From positions 1 through 21,457 of the forward strand of contig CAZFAT010000405.1 in assembly GCA_964517075.1 (NCBI GenBank): 21,457 bases of DNA. Direction: 5' to 3'. Shown here one piece after another: positions 15,319-21,457 of the stretch; position 1 is the first letter of the stretch, and the number at the start of each line of letters is the position of its first letter. A program made the translations under genes and the position numbers. A model generated the notes under the pieces. It ran no database searches and was not told the origin of the DNA. It saw nothing but the letters and a program-made list of their open reading frames with translations. This DNA is from CAZFAT01 sp964517075. GTDB taxonomy: Bacteria; Acidobacteriota; Vicinamibacteria; Vicinamibacterales; SCN-69-37.

Positions 15319-16173
15319 TCAGGCCAGATACACATCGAGTGCCATCGCGGCAAAGTACAGCAAGCCGACCCAGCCGTTCAGGTCGAAGGCCAACTTGACC
15401 TTCGACAGATCGTCCACACGCACCAGCGACTGCTCGTAGACCAGCAGCGCGCCCACCAGGAGGAGGCCGGCGTGGTAGATCCAGCCAAGGCCCGCGACCG
15501 CGCCGACCGCGAGCAGCGCGAACACGGCCAGCGCATGCAGCCAGCGCGAGATGCCAATGGCCGGACCGACCCCATAGCGCACGGGCATCGACCGCAGCCC
15601 CTCGCGCCGATCGAACTCGACGTCCTGGCAGGCGTAGAGAATGTCGAACCCGGCCACCCAGGCGCCAATCGCGAGCCCGAGCAGCCACGGTTCGGGCCGC
15701 GCGGGACCGCCCGCGGCGACCCAGCCGCCGACCGGCGCCACGGCCATGGCGAGGCCAAGAAATGCCTGGGTGTGCGCCGTGTACCGCTTCGCCAGCGAGT
15801 ACCAGAACACGATGGCGAGCGCCACGGGCGACAGGACCAGACAGACGCGCCCCAGTTGCGCCGCGAACAGCACGAACGCGACCGACGCGAGCCCGACGAA
15901 GATCGCCGCCTCTCGCCGCGACATCCGGCCGCGCGGCAGTTCCCGCATCGCCGTGCGCGGATTGCGTGCGTCGAAGCCGGCGTCGACGAGGCGGTTGAAT
16001 CCCAGGGCGGCGCTCCGCGCGGCCAACATGCAGAGCACAATCCAGCTGACGCGCGCCCACGTCAGGGCGGTGAAGCGCGAGGCCAGGAGCGCGCCGGCCA
16101 GCGCGAAGGGCAACGCAAATACCGAATGGCTGAGCCGAACGAACGACGCGTAGGTGCGCAGGCGCGCGATCAT
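15319..16173 (-). CDS. UbiA-family polyprenyltransferase (probable MqnP)
   Basis: This is an integral membrane prenyltransferase of 284 residues with several hydrophobic segments. The two prenyl-diphosphate/Mg sites are visible: NRLVDAGFDARNPRT (60-74) and DILYACQDVEFDRREGLRSM (177-196). Sequence style is that of 4-hydroxybenzoate polyprenyltransferases. In a futalosine operon the acceptor is expected to be 1,4-dihydroxy-6-naphthoate (MqnP), which is inferred from context. The frame extends 21 codons upstream, but the ATG at 16173 lies one nt after the deaminase stop (TGACATG) and begins with the usual MIARLRTYASFVRLSHSVFA. Confidence 0.9.
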   Translation of the reverse strand: MIARLRTYASFVRLSHSVFALPFALAGALLASRFTALTWARVSWIVLCMLAARSAALGFNRLVDAGFDARNPRTAMRELPRGRMSRREAAIFVGLASVAFVLFAAQLGRVCLVLSPVALAIVFWYSLAKRYTAHTQAFLGLAMAVAPVGGWVAAGGPARPEPWLLGLAIGAWVAGFDILYACQDVEFDRREGLRSMPVRYGVGPAIGISRWLHALAVFALLAVGAVAGLGWIYHAGLLLVGALLVYEQSLVRVDDLSKVKLAFDLNGWVGLLYFAAMALDVYLA

Positions 16174-16174
16174 G

Positions 16175-17398
16175 TCAGCCCTGGATGGGACGCACCGCCG
16201 CCGCCGGCACGCCGCTGACGAGGTATTCTTCCACATCGGTCGTGCCGGGCGGAATGGCCACGGTGACCAGCCGGGCGTGCCTGCCCGGCGCGAGCGTGCC
16301 GTAATCGGCGCCCCGGCCCAGCGCTTCCGCGCCCACGCGGGTGGCGCTGTCGAGCAGGCTCGCCGCGGTCACGTCCGGCGCAATCCGCCGCAGCTCCGCC
16401 AGCTCGTCGAAGAGACTCACCGACGGCGCGGACGCCAGGCTGTCGGTGCCAATCGCGACGGGAACTCCGGCCGCGTAGAAGTGCGCGACACGCGGAATCC
16501 CGCCCCCCACCCACTCGTTGCTGCGGGGACAGGTCACCACCACCGCGCCGGCCTCCCGCAACGCATCCAGTTCGTCGTCGCTCAGGTGCACGGCATGCAC
16601 GGCCAGGAGACCGGCCTTGAGGTAGTTGACCTGCCGGAGGTACTCGACCGGGTCGCACTGCGGCACCTCCCACGCGGGATTCCAGACATCCAGATCCTCG
16701 AGCAGCTCCCGGAACGGCCCGGCGCCCGTGCGCAGGAACTCGAGCTCCTCCGCCGATTCCGCCAGGTGCACCGACAACGGGACACCACGATCGCGGCGGG
16801 CAATCTCGCTCATCAGCGCCGCCGAGACCGAGTAAGGAGCGTGCCCGACGACGCCGATCCGAAGCGCCTGACTCTGTCCGCTCTCTGACGGCATGTCGGT
16901 CGATCCGCCGATCGCCTCCACACGCCGCCAGGCCTCCTCGACGACGAGCGCCGGGTCCTGCACGTTGAAACCGAGGATCTCGTGAAACACAATCCCGCCA
17001 AGGCCGGCCTCGCGCAGAATCGCCGGCGACGTCAGCGAGTTGGAGGTGTCCCCGACCAGGACGGTGCCGCTTCGGCGCATGTCCGCGGCCGCGGCTCTGG
17101 CGGCGCGCGTGACGGCGGCGTCGCCACCCGGCGGCCCGGCCGACCGCTCGGCGATCAGGGCGCGAAGCCAGTCCACCATCGACGCCGCCGGCCGGATCCG
17201 ACCCGCCAGCCAGCTCAGCTCGAGATGCGTGTGCGCGTTGACGAGCCCCGGGAGGAGCGCGACATGGCCGAGATCGCGCGCGCCAGCCGGTGCCGGGCCC
17301 TGTCCCACCCGGACGATGCGCCCCTCCGCGGTCTCAATCCAGCCGTGCCTGATCGGAGGCTGGGCGATGGGGAGGATGTACTGAGCGGACAGGAACAT
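16175..17398 (-). CDS. Amidohydrolase, probable aminodeoxyfutalosine deaminase
   Basis: This 407-residue metal-dependent amidohydrolase has a composite beta domain at the ends and a TIM barrel between. Metal and catalytic residues are visible: H56 and H58 (NAHTHLELSW), H211 (VHLAESAEE), H268/H271 (VHAVHLSDDE) and D319 (GTDSLAS). The HTHLELSWL version is typical of the deaminases found beside mqn genes, which convert 6-amino-6-deoxyfutalosine to futalosine. General family (ATZ/TRZ-like) is certain. The substrate is inferred from its position between mqnC and the prenyltransferase. The start at 17398 follows mqnC by 36 nt. The presence of a deaminase predicts a separate futalosine hydrolase (MqnB) elsewhere. 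Confidence 0.85.
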   Translation of the reverse strand: MFLSAQYILPIAQPPIRHGWIETAEGRIVRVGQGPAPAGARDLGHVALLPGLVNAHTHLELSWLAGRIRPAASMVDWLRALIAERSAGPPGGDAAVTRAARAAAADMRRSGTVLVGDTSNSLTSPAILREAGLGGIVFHEILGFNVQDPALVVEEAWRRVEAIGGSTDMPSESGQSQALRIGVVGHAPYSVSAALMSEIARRDRGVPLSVHLAESAEELEFLRTGAGPFRELLEDLDVWNPAWEVPQCDPVEYLRQVNYLKAGLLAVHAVHLSDDELDALREAGAVVVTCPRSNEWVGGGIPRVAHFYAAGVPVAIGTDSLASAPSVSLFDELAELRRIAPDVTAASLLDSATRVGAEALGRGADYGTLAPGRHARLVTVAIPPGTTDVEEYLVSGVPAAAVRPIQG

Positions 17399-17402
17399 GA
17401 GT

Positions 17403-17437
17403 GGACAGACTGAATTGATGACTTGTTGATCGGGTCA
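17403..17437. repeat. mqnC-deaminase spacer, similar to the ubiX-ubiE spacer
   Basis: This short AT-richer gap starts at the mqnC stop codon and matches 14648-14673 at 20 of 26 ungapped positions (17412-17437), followed in both by GGACA. It overlaps the hairpin at 17428-17448. Confidence 0.5.
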
Positions 17438-17448
17438 ATGACCCGATC
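17428..17448. promoter_or_regulatory. Perfect 9-bp hairpin over the mqnC stop codon
   Basis: GATCGGGTC (17428-17436) and GACCCGATC (17440-17448) are exact reverse complements with a 3-nt loop. The mqnC TGA (17437-17435) lies at the loop, so the ribosome would melt the stem when terminating. No T-run follows, so simple transcription termination is unlikely. Coupling of translation to the deaminase gene, or mRNA protection, is possible. Confidence 0.6.
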
Positions 17449-18676
17449 GAAGATCTTCAATACCGGACTCACCCCGTGTTCTCCGGCCGGTCCGCGTCCT
17501 GGCCTCGTATCCGCGCAAGTCCTCGGCGTCGCCGCCCTGGCCGTTGGCGCGGGCGACGGCGAGCGCGAGCCGGCGCGGGATGGCGCGCTCACGGAAAACC
17601 GGACCGCCCAGACGGTCGTAGTGCATATTGCGCCGCGTCGCAACGAATCCCGCGTTCTCGATGTTCCGGACGACCTCGATCTCATCCATGCAGTCCGCGG
17701 CGCCGGCGGCGCGCACGACGTTCTCCTCGATCATCACGCTGCCCATGTCGTTGGCGCCGTAGGCCAGGCTGAGCTGCCCGACCTTGCCCCCCTGCGTCAC
17801 CCAGGACGCCTGCAGGTTGTCGACGTTGTCCAGCACCAGCCGCGCGATCGCGAGCGTGCGCAGGTACTCGACGCCGGTGGCCTCCACGCCGGACAGCTCC
17901 GTATGGTCGGGCTGGAAGCTCCAGGCAATGAAGGCCGTGAATCCGCCGGTCTCGTCCTGCAAATCGCGTAGCCGGAACAGATGCTCGAGCCGCTCCTCGA
18001 TGGTCTCCACCGTCCCGTACATCATCGTCGCCGTCGTCCTGAGTCCCGCGCGATGCGCGTGTCGCATCACGCCGAGCCATTCGTCGGCCGTCGCCTTGTT
18101 GTAACAATTGAGGACCCGGCGGACGCGATCCACGAGGATCTCGGCACCCCCACCGGGGATACTGTCGAGACCGGCGGCGATGAGGCGGTCGATGACGGCC
18201 GGCACGCTGAGCTGCGAGAGCCGCGAGATGTGAATGACCTCGGGCGGCGACAGCGCGTGCAGCCGGAAGTCCGGGTACCGCTGCTTCACCTGCCGGAACA
18301 GGTCCTCGTACCAAGCGAGCGGCACGTCGGGGTTGTGGCCGCCCTGCAGCAGGAGCTGGCCGCCGCCCAGGCTGATGGTCTCGTCGATCTTCCGGACGAT
18401 CTCGTCGAAACCGAGCGTGTAGCCCTCACTCGACCCGACCGGCCGGTAGAACGCACAGAACTTGCACCGCGCGACGCAGATGTTCGTGTAGTTGACGTTG
18501 CGGTCGATGATGTAGGTGACCACTCCGTCGGTGTGGTGGCGCCGCCGGGCGGCGTCGGCGAGCCGACCCAGCACCGGCGTCGGGGCCGTCGTATAGAGCG
18601 CGAGGGCGTCGGCCGCCGAGAGTCGCTCGCCCGCCTCCGCTTTCTCGAGGGCCGCCACCGTGCGCATCCCGGTCAT
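17435..18676 (-). CDS. mqnC: Cyclic dehypoxanthinyl futalosine synthase (radical SAM)
   Basis: MqnC is a radical SAM enzyme that cyclises dehypoxanthinyl futalosine. The 413-residue protein has the 4Fe-4S/SAM motif CVARCKFC (C67, C71, C74), preceded by the MqnC-typical VVTYIIDRNVNYTNI. LQGGHNPD, SPPEVIHIS, LDSIPGGGAEI and MMYGTVETIEERLEHLF follow, which rules out MqnE-type wording at the cluster. The last 55-60 residues (after RRNMHYDRLG) form an Arg- and Gly-rich tail longer than I expect for the family. The ATG at 18676 overlaps the mqnA stop (ATGA), supporting this start and translational coupling. Confidence 0.95.
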   Translation of the reverse strand: MTGMRTVAALEKAEAGERLSAADALALYTTAPTPVLGRLADAARRRHHTDGVVTYIIDRNVNYTNICVARCKFCAFYRPVGSSEGYTLGFDEIVRKIDETISLGGGQLLLQGGHNPDVPLAWYEDLFRQVKQRYPDFRLHALSPPEVIHISRLSQLSVPAVIDRLIAAGLDSIPGGGAEILVDRVRRVLNCYNKATADEWLGVMRHAHRAGLRTTATMMYGTVETIEERLEHLFRLRDLQDETGGFTAFIAWSFQPDHTELSGVEATGVEYLRTLAIARLVLDNVDNLQASWVTQGGKVGQLSLAYGANDMGSVMIEENVVRAAGAADCMDEIEVVRNIENAGFVATRRNMHYDRLGGPVFRERAIPRRLALAVARANGQGGDAEDLRGYEARTRTGRRTRGESGIEDLRSGH

Positions 18677-19503
18677 TCTATCGGCTCGCTCCCCGCGGGT
18701 CCTGTCGGGCCGCCCTCGTAGAAGCGGAGTGCCGGCGCCCGGGCGATCAGGCCGAGGGCCTCCGCTTCGCGATAGTAGGTGCGCAGGCCCTCCAGCGCGG
18801 CGGGGGTCAGGCGGAAGGCCAGGTTCTCGCGCAGATACTGCTGGGCCACGGGCACCCGCGCGGGCTCGTCGCGGCAGTATTCAGCGGCGATTCGGTCGCT
18901 GGCGGCCATGCCCGCCGCGGCCGCCTGCTGCAGCAGTTCCACGACGGCCGGGTCAGCCGCACCGGGACGGCCCGCCCAGAAGGCCCACACGAACGGCAGG
19001 CCGGTCATCCGGGTCCACGCCTCGCCCAGGTCAATCTTCTCGGCCCCATGGACCCGCGCGTCGGTAAAGAGCGCCGCGTCGCCAATGACGAGCGCGGCGT
19101 CGGCGCGCGCCAGCATGGCGGCCAGATCGGGCGCGTGGGACTCGAACCTCGGGGCACTCCCGAACGCCCGGGCACACAGAATGCGTGTGAGCGCGGCCGA
19201 CGTTTCAGACGAGGTATCGAGCGCGATCGATCGAATCTCTCGCACGGCCCGCCGCGTGAACAGCGCCACCGAGGCCACCCGTCCCTCCGAACCAATGCAC
19301 ACCCCGGGAACAATCCGTTCGGCCGGCTGATACGCAATCGTGGGAATCATCCCGAGGTCGATCGCGCCCGCGGCAAGGAGGCGGGCACACTCGGCCGGCA
19401 CGTCGAACCGCACCGACACCAGATCCGGCCGGGCATCGAGTCCGTGCACGAGGGGGCGGACGTTGAGGTAGGACACGGCGCCGAGGCGCACCGGCCGCCT
19501 CAT
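18673..19503 (-). CDS. mqnA: Chorismate dehydratase
   Basis: MqnA dehydrates chorismate to 3-[(1-carboxyvinyl)oxy]benzoate, the first committed step of the futalosine pathway. The 276-residue protein has the periplasmic-binding-protein-like fold of the family. RLGAVSYLNVRPLVHGL (6-22) is the diagnostic start. DLGMIPTIAY, a region with DTSSETSAALTRIL, and ALVIGDAAL followed by DLGEAWTRMTGLPFVWAFW are the other family blocks. The length and wording fit MqnA rather than MqnD. The ATG at 19503 overlaps the preceding stop by 4 nt (ATGA). Confidence 0.95.
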   Translation of the reverse strand: MRRPVRLGAVSYLNVRPLVHGLDARPDLVSVRFDVPAECARLLAAGAIDLGMIPTIAYQPAERIVPGVCIGSEGRVASVALFTRRAVREIRSIALDTSSETSAALTRILCARAFGSAPRFESHAPDLAAMLARADAALVIGDAALFTDARVHGAEKIDLGEAWTRMTGLPFVWAFWAGRPGAADPAVVELLQQAAAAGMAASDRIAAEYCRDEPARVPVAQQYLRENLAFRLTPAALEGLRTYYREAEALGLIARAPALRFYEGGPTGPAGSEPIE

Positions 19504-20351
19504 GGGGCCTGGCGCCGCTCGTAACGTCCGTTGCGCTCGACCGGCACCGCGGAGGCCGCACGAATCTGACGCTCGATCTCGGCCCGTGCCGCGCGCCGCG
19601 GCCCCAGCGCGGGCGCGTCCGTCGGCGCGACGCCGTCGATGTCTCCCGCACCATAGGCGATGGCCACCTGCGCGAGCTTGGGGCCGTAGAGCGGCCAGTC
19701 CACCTGGATGACCGGGATATCCGCCGCCATCAGCCGCGCCATCGCGACGGTCCTGACGTCGTCATAGCCGGTCGACGGTGCATCGGAGGGATCGAGGCGA
19801 GGCAAGGGCGCAAACGCCCGCACGTCGCCACTGCCCTGCTGCAGGCGCACGACGCGCTCGATCAGGTCGAGCCGCTCGTTCATGGCGGCGCGGTTCACGG
19901 TCACCCGCCACGCGCCGAGCCCGCCGCGACGCACGGCGTCCACCGCGGCGACGAGATCCTCAGCGCTGGCAAAGCCATCCGCGGGCACCTCGGCCACCGC
20001 CGCGAGGCCCGCCTGCTTGAGCGTCCGCGCCGCTGTCGTGAGCGCCGCCCAATCGGCGCCGGTGAGTGCGACGAGATCGGCGAGCGAAAACCCCGTCACC
20101 GGCACGCCGGCGGCCACTGCCGCGGCGGCCCGTGCGCGCGCGCAGGCCTCCTCCACCGACGCGGGGATGCCTATCAGGCGCACCTCGCCCGCTTCGCCAA
20201 GGGCGTCCGCGGTGGTCTCGCCGCCCACCTCGACCACGCGGCCGAAGGTGACGAGATCGCCGGTCCGGGCCTGACGCGCCGCCTCGGCCAGCTCGCCGAT
20301 CGTGACGAGGTCGGCCGACGCCAGCACGCGCTCCGCCTCGTCCCTCGTCAA
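19500..20351 (-). CDS. MqnE/MqnC-like protein lacking the radical SAM cysteine motif
   Basis: This is a 283-residue protein related to aminofutalosine synthase (MqnE). The C-terminal region (192-241) aligns without gaps to residues 265-314 of the MqnC encoded nearby, with 19 of 50 identities. It includes TG....RT.A.ARL and Q.DWPLYGPKLAQVAIAYG. GPKLAQ, GDIDGV and the closing VPVERNGRYERR look more like MqnE than MqnC. The N-terminal GELAEAARQARTGDLVTFGR also follows the family. Where MqnE and MqnC have CxxxCxxC, this protein has GRVVEVGGETTADALGEAGE, and its only cysteine is C70. It therefore cannot bind a normal 4Fe-4S cluster. Other frames show no hidden cysteine motif, so this is not a frameshift. 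The start is TTG at 20351, overlapping the UbiD stop (TTGA), with GGGAGG six nt upstream. It may be a structural or regulatory partner, or an enzyme with changed chemistry. Confidence 0.8.
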   Translation of the reverse strand: MTRDEAERVLASADLVTIGELAEAARQARTGDLVTFGRVVEVGGETTADALGEAGEVRLIGIPASVEEACARARAAAAVAAGVPVTGFSLADLVALTGADWAALTTAARTLKQAGLAAVAEVPADGFASAEDLVAAVDAVRRGGLGAWRVTVNRAAMNERLDLIERVVRLQQGSGDVRAFAPLPRLDPSDAPSTGYDDVRTVAMARLMAADIPVIQVDWPLYGPKLAQVAIAYGAGDIDGVAPTDAPALGPRRAARAEIERQIRAASAVPVERNGRYERRQAP

Positions 20352-21457
20352 CGCGTGCCTCCCGGCGGTTCCTTCCCGATCCGCGTCCAGATGTCCTCGG
20401 CCTTCCTCCGCGCCGCCTCGGTCGTCGCCAGGCGCTTCGGAAACTCGCGCGTGACGCCTTCGGCCGGCCACTTGCGCGTGGCGTCGATGCCCATCTTCCC
20501 GCCGTAGGCCGGAAACAGCGCCGCGTCGTCCAGGTCGTCGACCGGACCGCGCGTGATTTCGATATCCCGCGCGGGATCGACGTGCGTCCCCACGATCCAG
20601 GCCACCTCGGCCTCGTTCTGCACGTCCACGTCCTTGTCCACGACGATGATGCACTTCGAGAACATGAGCTGCCCGAGACCCCAGAAGGCGCTCATGATCT
20701 TGCGCGCGTGGCCCGGGTAGCGCTTGTCGATCGAGACCATCACGAGGTTGTGGAAGATGCCCGCGGCCGGGAAGTGCATGTCGACGATTTCCGGCAGCGT
20801 CTTGCGGATGAGCGGCAGGAACACGCGCTCACTCGCCTTACCGAGGTAGTAGTCCTCCATCGGCGGAATCCCGACCACCGTCGTCACGTAGACGGGCTTC
20901 TTCCGCATCGTGAGGCACTGCAGGTGGAAGACCGGGAAGTCGTCGGCCAGCGAATACAGGCCGGTGTGATCGCCAAACGGTCCCTCGCGCCGCCGCTCGC
21001 CGGGATCGACGTAGCCTTCGAGCACGATCTGCGCGTTGGCCGGCACCTCGAGATCCACGGTGCGGCACTTGACCATCTCGACGCGCCGCTTGCCCAGCAC
21101 GCCGGCGAGCATCAGCTCGTCGAGCCCCTCCGGCATCGGCGCCGTGGCCGAGTAGGTCAGCACCGGATCGGCGCCGAGCGCCACGGCCACCTCGAGCCGA
21201 CGGCCCAGCCGCTCCGCGACGCGGTGATGCTGGGCCCCGCCCTTGTGGCGCTGCCAGTGCATCCCCGTCGTGCGGCGGTCGAAGACCTGCATGCGATAGG
21301 TCCCGATATTCCGCATGCCGGTTTCCGGATCGCGCGTGATGACGAGCGGCAGCGTGATGAACGGTCCGCCGTCCTCCGGCCAGGTCGTGAGCACCGGCAG
21401 TTCGTCGAGCCCGCCGTCCATTCGCACCACGTCCTGACACGGGGCATCCTTGACCGT
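20348..21457 (-). CDS. UbiD-family decarboxylase (probable MqnL), 5' end off the window
   Basis: This is a prenyl-FMN-dependent decarboxylase. About 370 residues are visible and the frame stays open to the right edge (TVKDAPCQDVV just before VRMDGG), so the N-terminus is missing; family members usually have about 450-500 residues. Visible blocks are LPVLTTWPEDGGPFITLPL, NIGTYRMQVFD, MHWQRHKGGAQHH, EGPFGDHTGLY and PPMEDYYLGKASERVFLPLI. FHNLVMVSIDKRYPGHARKI and AWIVGTHVDPARDI follow. These are the cofactor- and metal-binding segments of UbiD. With UbiX and a UbiA prenyltransferase in the same operon, its likely substrate is the prenylated 1,4-dihydroxy-6-naphthoate. That is an inference from context. 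Confidence 0.92.
   Translation of the reverse strand, partial: TVKDAPCQDVVRMDGGLDELPVLTTWPEDGGPFITLPLVITRDPETGMRNIGTYRMQVFDRRTTGMHWQRHKGGAQHHRVAERLGRRLEVAVALGADPVLTYSATAPMPEGLDELMLAGVLGKRRVEMVKCRTVDLEVPANAQIVLEGYVDPGERRREGPFGDHTGLYSLADDFPVFHLQCLTMRKKPVYVTTVVGIPPMEDYYLGKASERVFLPLIRKTLPEIVDMHFPAAGIFHNLVMVSIDKRYPGHARKIMSAFWGLGQLMFSKCIIVVDKDVDVQNEAEVAWIVGTHVDPARDIEITRGPVDDLDDAALFPAYGGKMGIDATRKWPAEGVTREFPKRLATTEAARRKAEDIWTRIGKEPPGGTR
20358..20363 (-). promoter_or_regulatory. Ribosome binding site that fixes the TTG start of the MqnE-like gene
   Basis: GGGAGG on the - strand, 6 nt before the TTG at 20351. The open frame runs further upstream to 20654, but that part overlaps the UbiD-family gene and has no family similarity. 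The site and the TTGA overlap decide the start. Confidence 0.6.

Noticed and set aside
19500..20351. Calling the MqnE-like gene a pseudogene
   Set aside because: Its frame is intact, it has a good ribosome binding site and overlaps both neighbours, and the C-terminal family motifs are well kept.

Overview
The window is GC-rich bacterial DNA with one partial gene on the + strand at the left edge (the C-terminal part of an Lhr-type helicase). Everything else, 19 more recognisable genes and one small ORF, lies on the - strand from about 21457 down to 2223. The two blocks converge at 2116-2222. A TonB-like protein implies an outer membrane. An aminofutalosine-type menaquinone pathway, the rpmF-plsX-fab cluster and the very high third-position GC would fit an acidobacterium such as the Vicinamibacteria (subdivision 6). 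That placement is an inference from gene content, not shown directly.

Reading in the direction of transcription (right to left), the first block is a menaquinone operon. It holds a UbiD-family decarboxylase (cut by the right edge), an MqnE-like protein that has lost its radical-SAM cysteines, MqnA, MqnC, an aminofutalosine deaminase-type amidohydrolase, a UbiA-type prenyltransferase (MqnP role), UbiX (prenyl-FMN supply) and UbiE/MenG methyltransferase. Stops and starts overlap or nearly touch at most of these junctions. The early steps (chorismate to the naphthoate skeleton) and the late steps (prenylation, decarboxylation, methylation) therefore sit in one transcription unit. Two expected pathway genes, mqnB and mqnD, are not in the window.

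Next comes a mixed block: a TonB-like periplasm-spanning protein, miaA (tRNA isopentenylation), deoB (phosphopentomutase) and a dGTPase-like HD hydrolase. After a 133-bp gap with AT-richer tandem repeats comes the ribosome/lipid block: a DUF177/YceD protein, rpmF (L32), plsX, fabG, acpP and fabF. The usual fabH and fabD are absent from the cluster. The run ends with etfB, etfA, a 57-residue small ORF and a Rieske oxygenase of the carnitine/betaine mono-oxygenase type.

The most unusual item is the cluster-less MqnE-like protein at 19500-20351. It is intact, in frame, preceded by a good ribosome binding site and translationally coupled on both sides, yet has a single cysteine where its relatives carry CxxxCxxC. 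A second theme is the intergenic spacers. Several of them hold short inverted or tandem repeats of lower GC, and two spacers in the menaquinone operon resemble each other from stop codon to start codon. I found no RNA genes, insertion sequences or CRISPR arrays.
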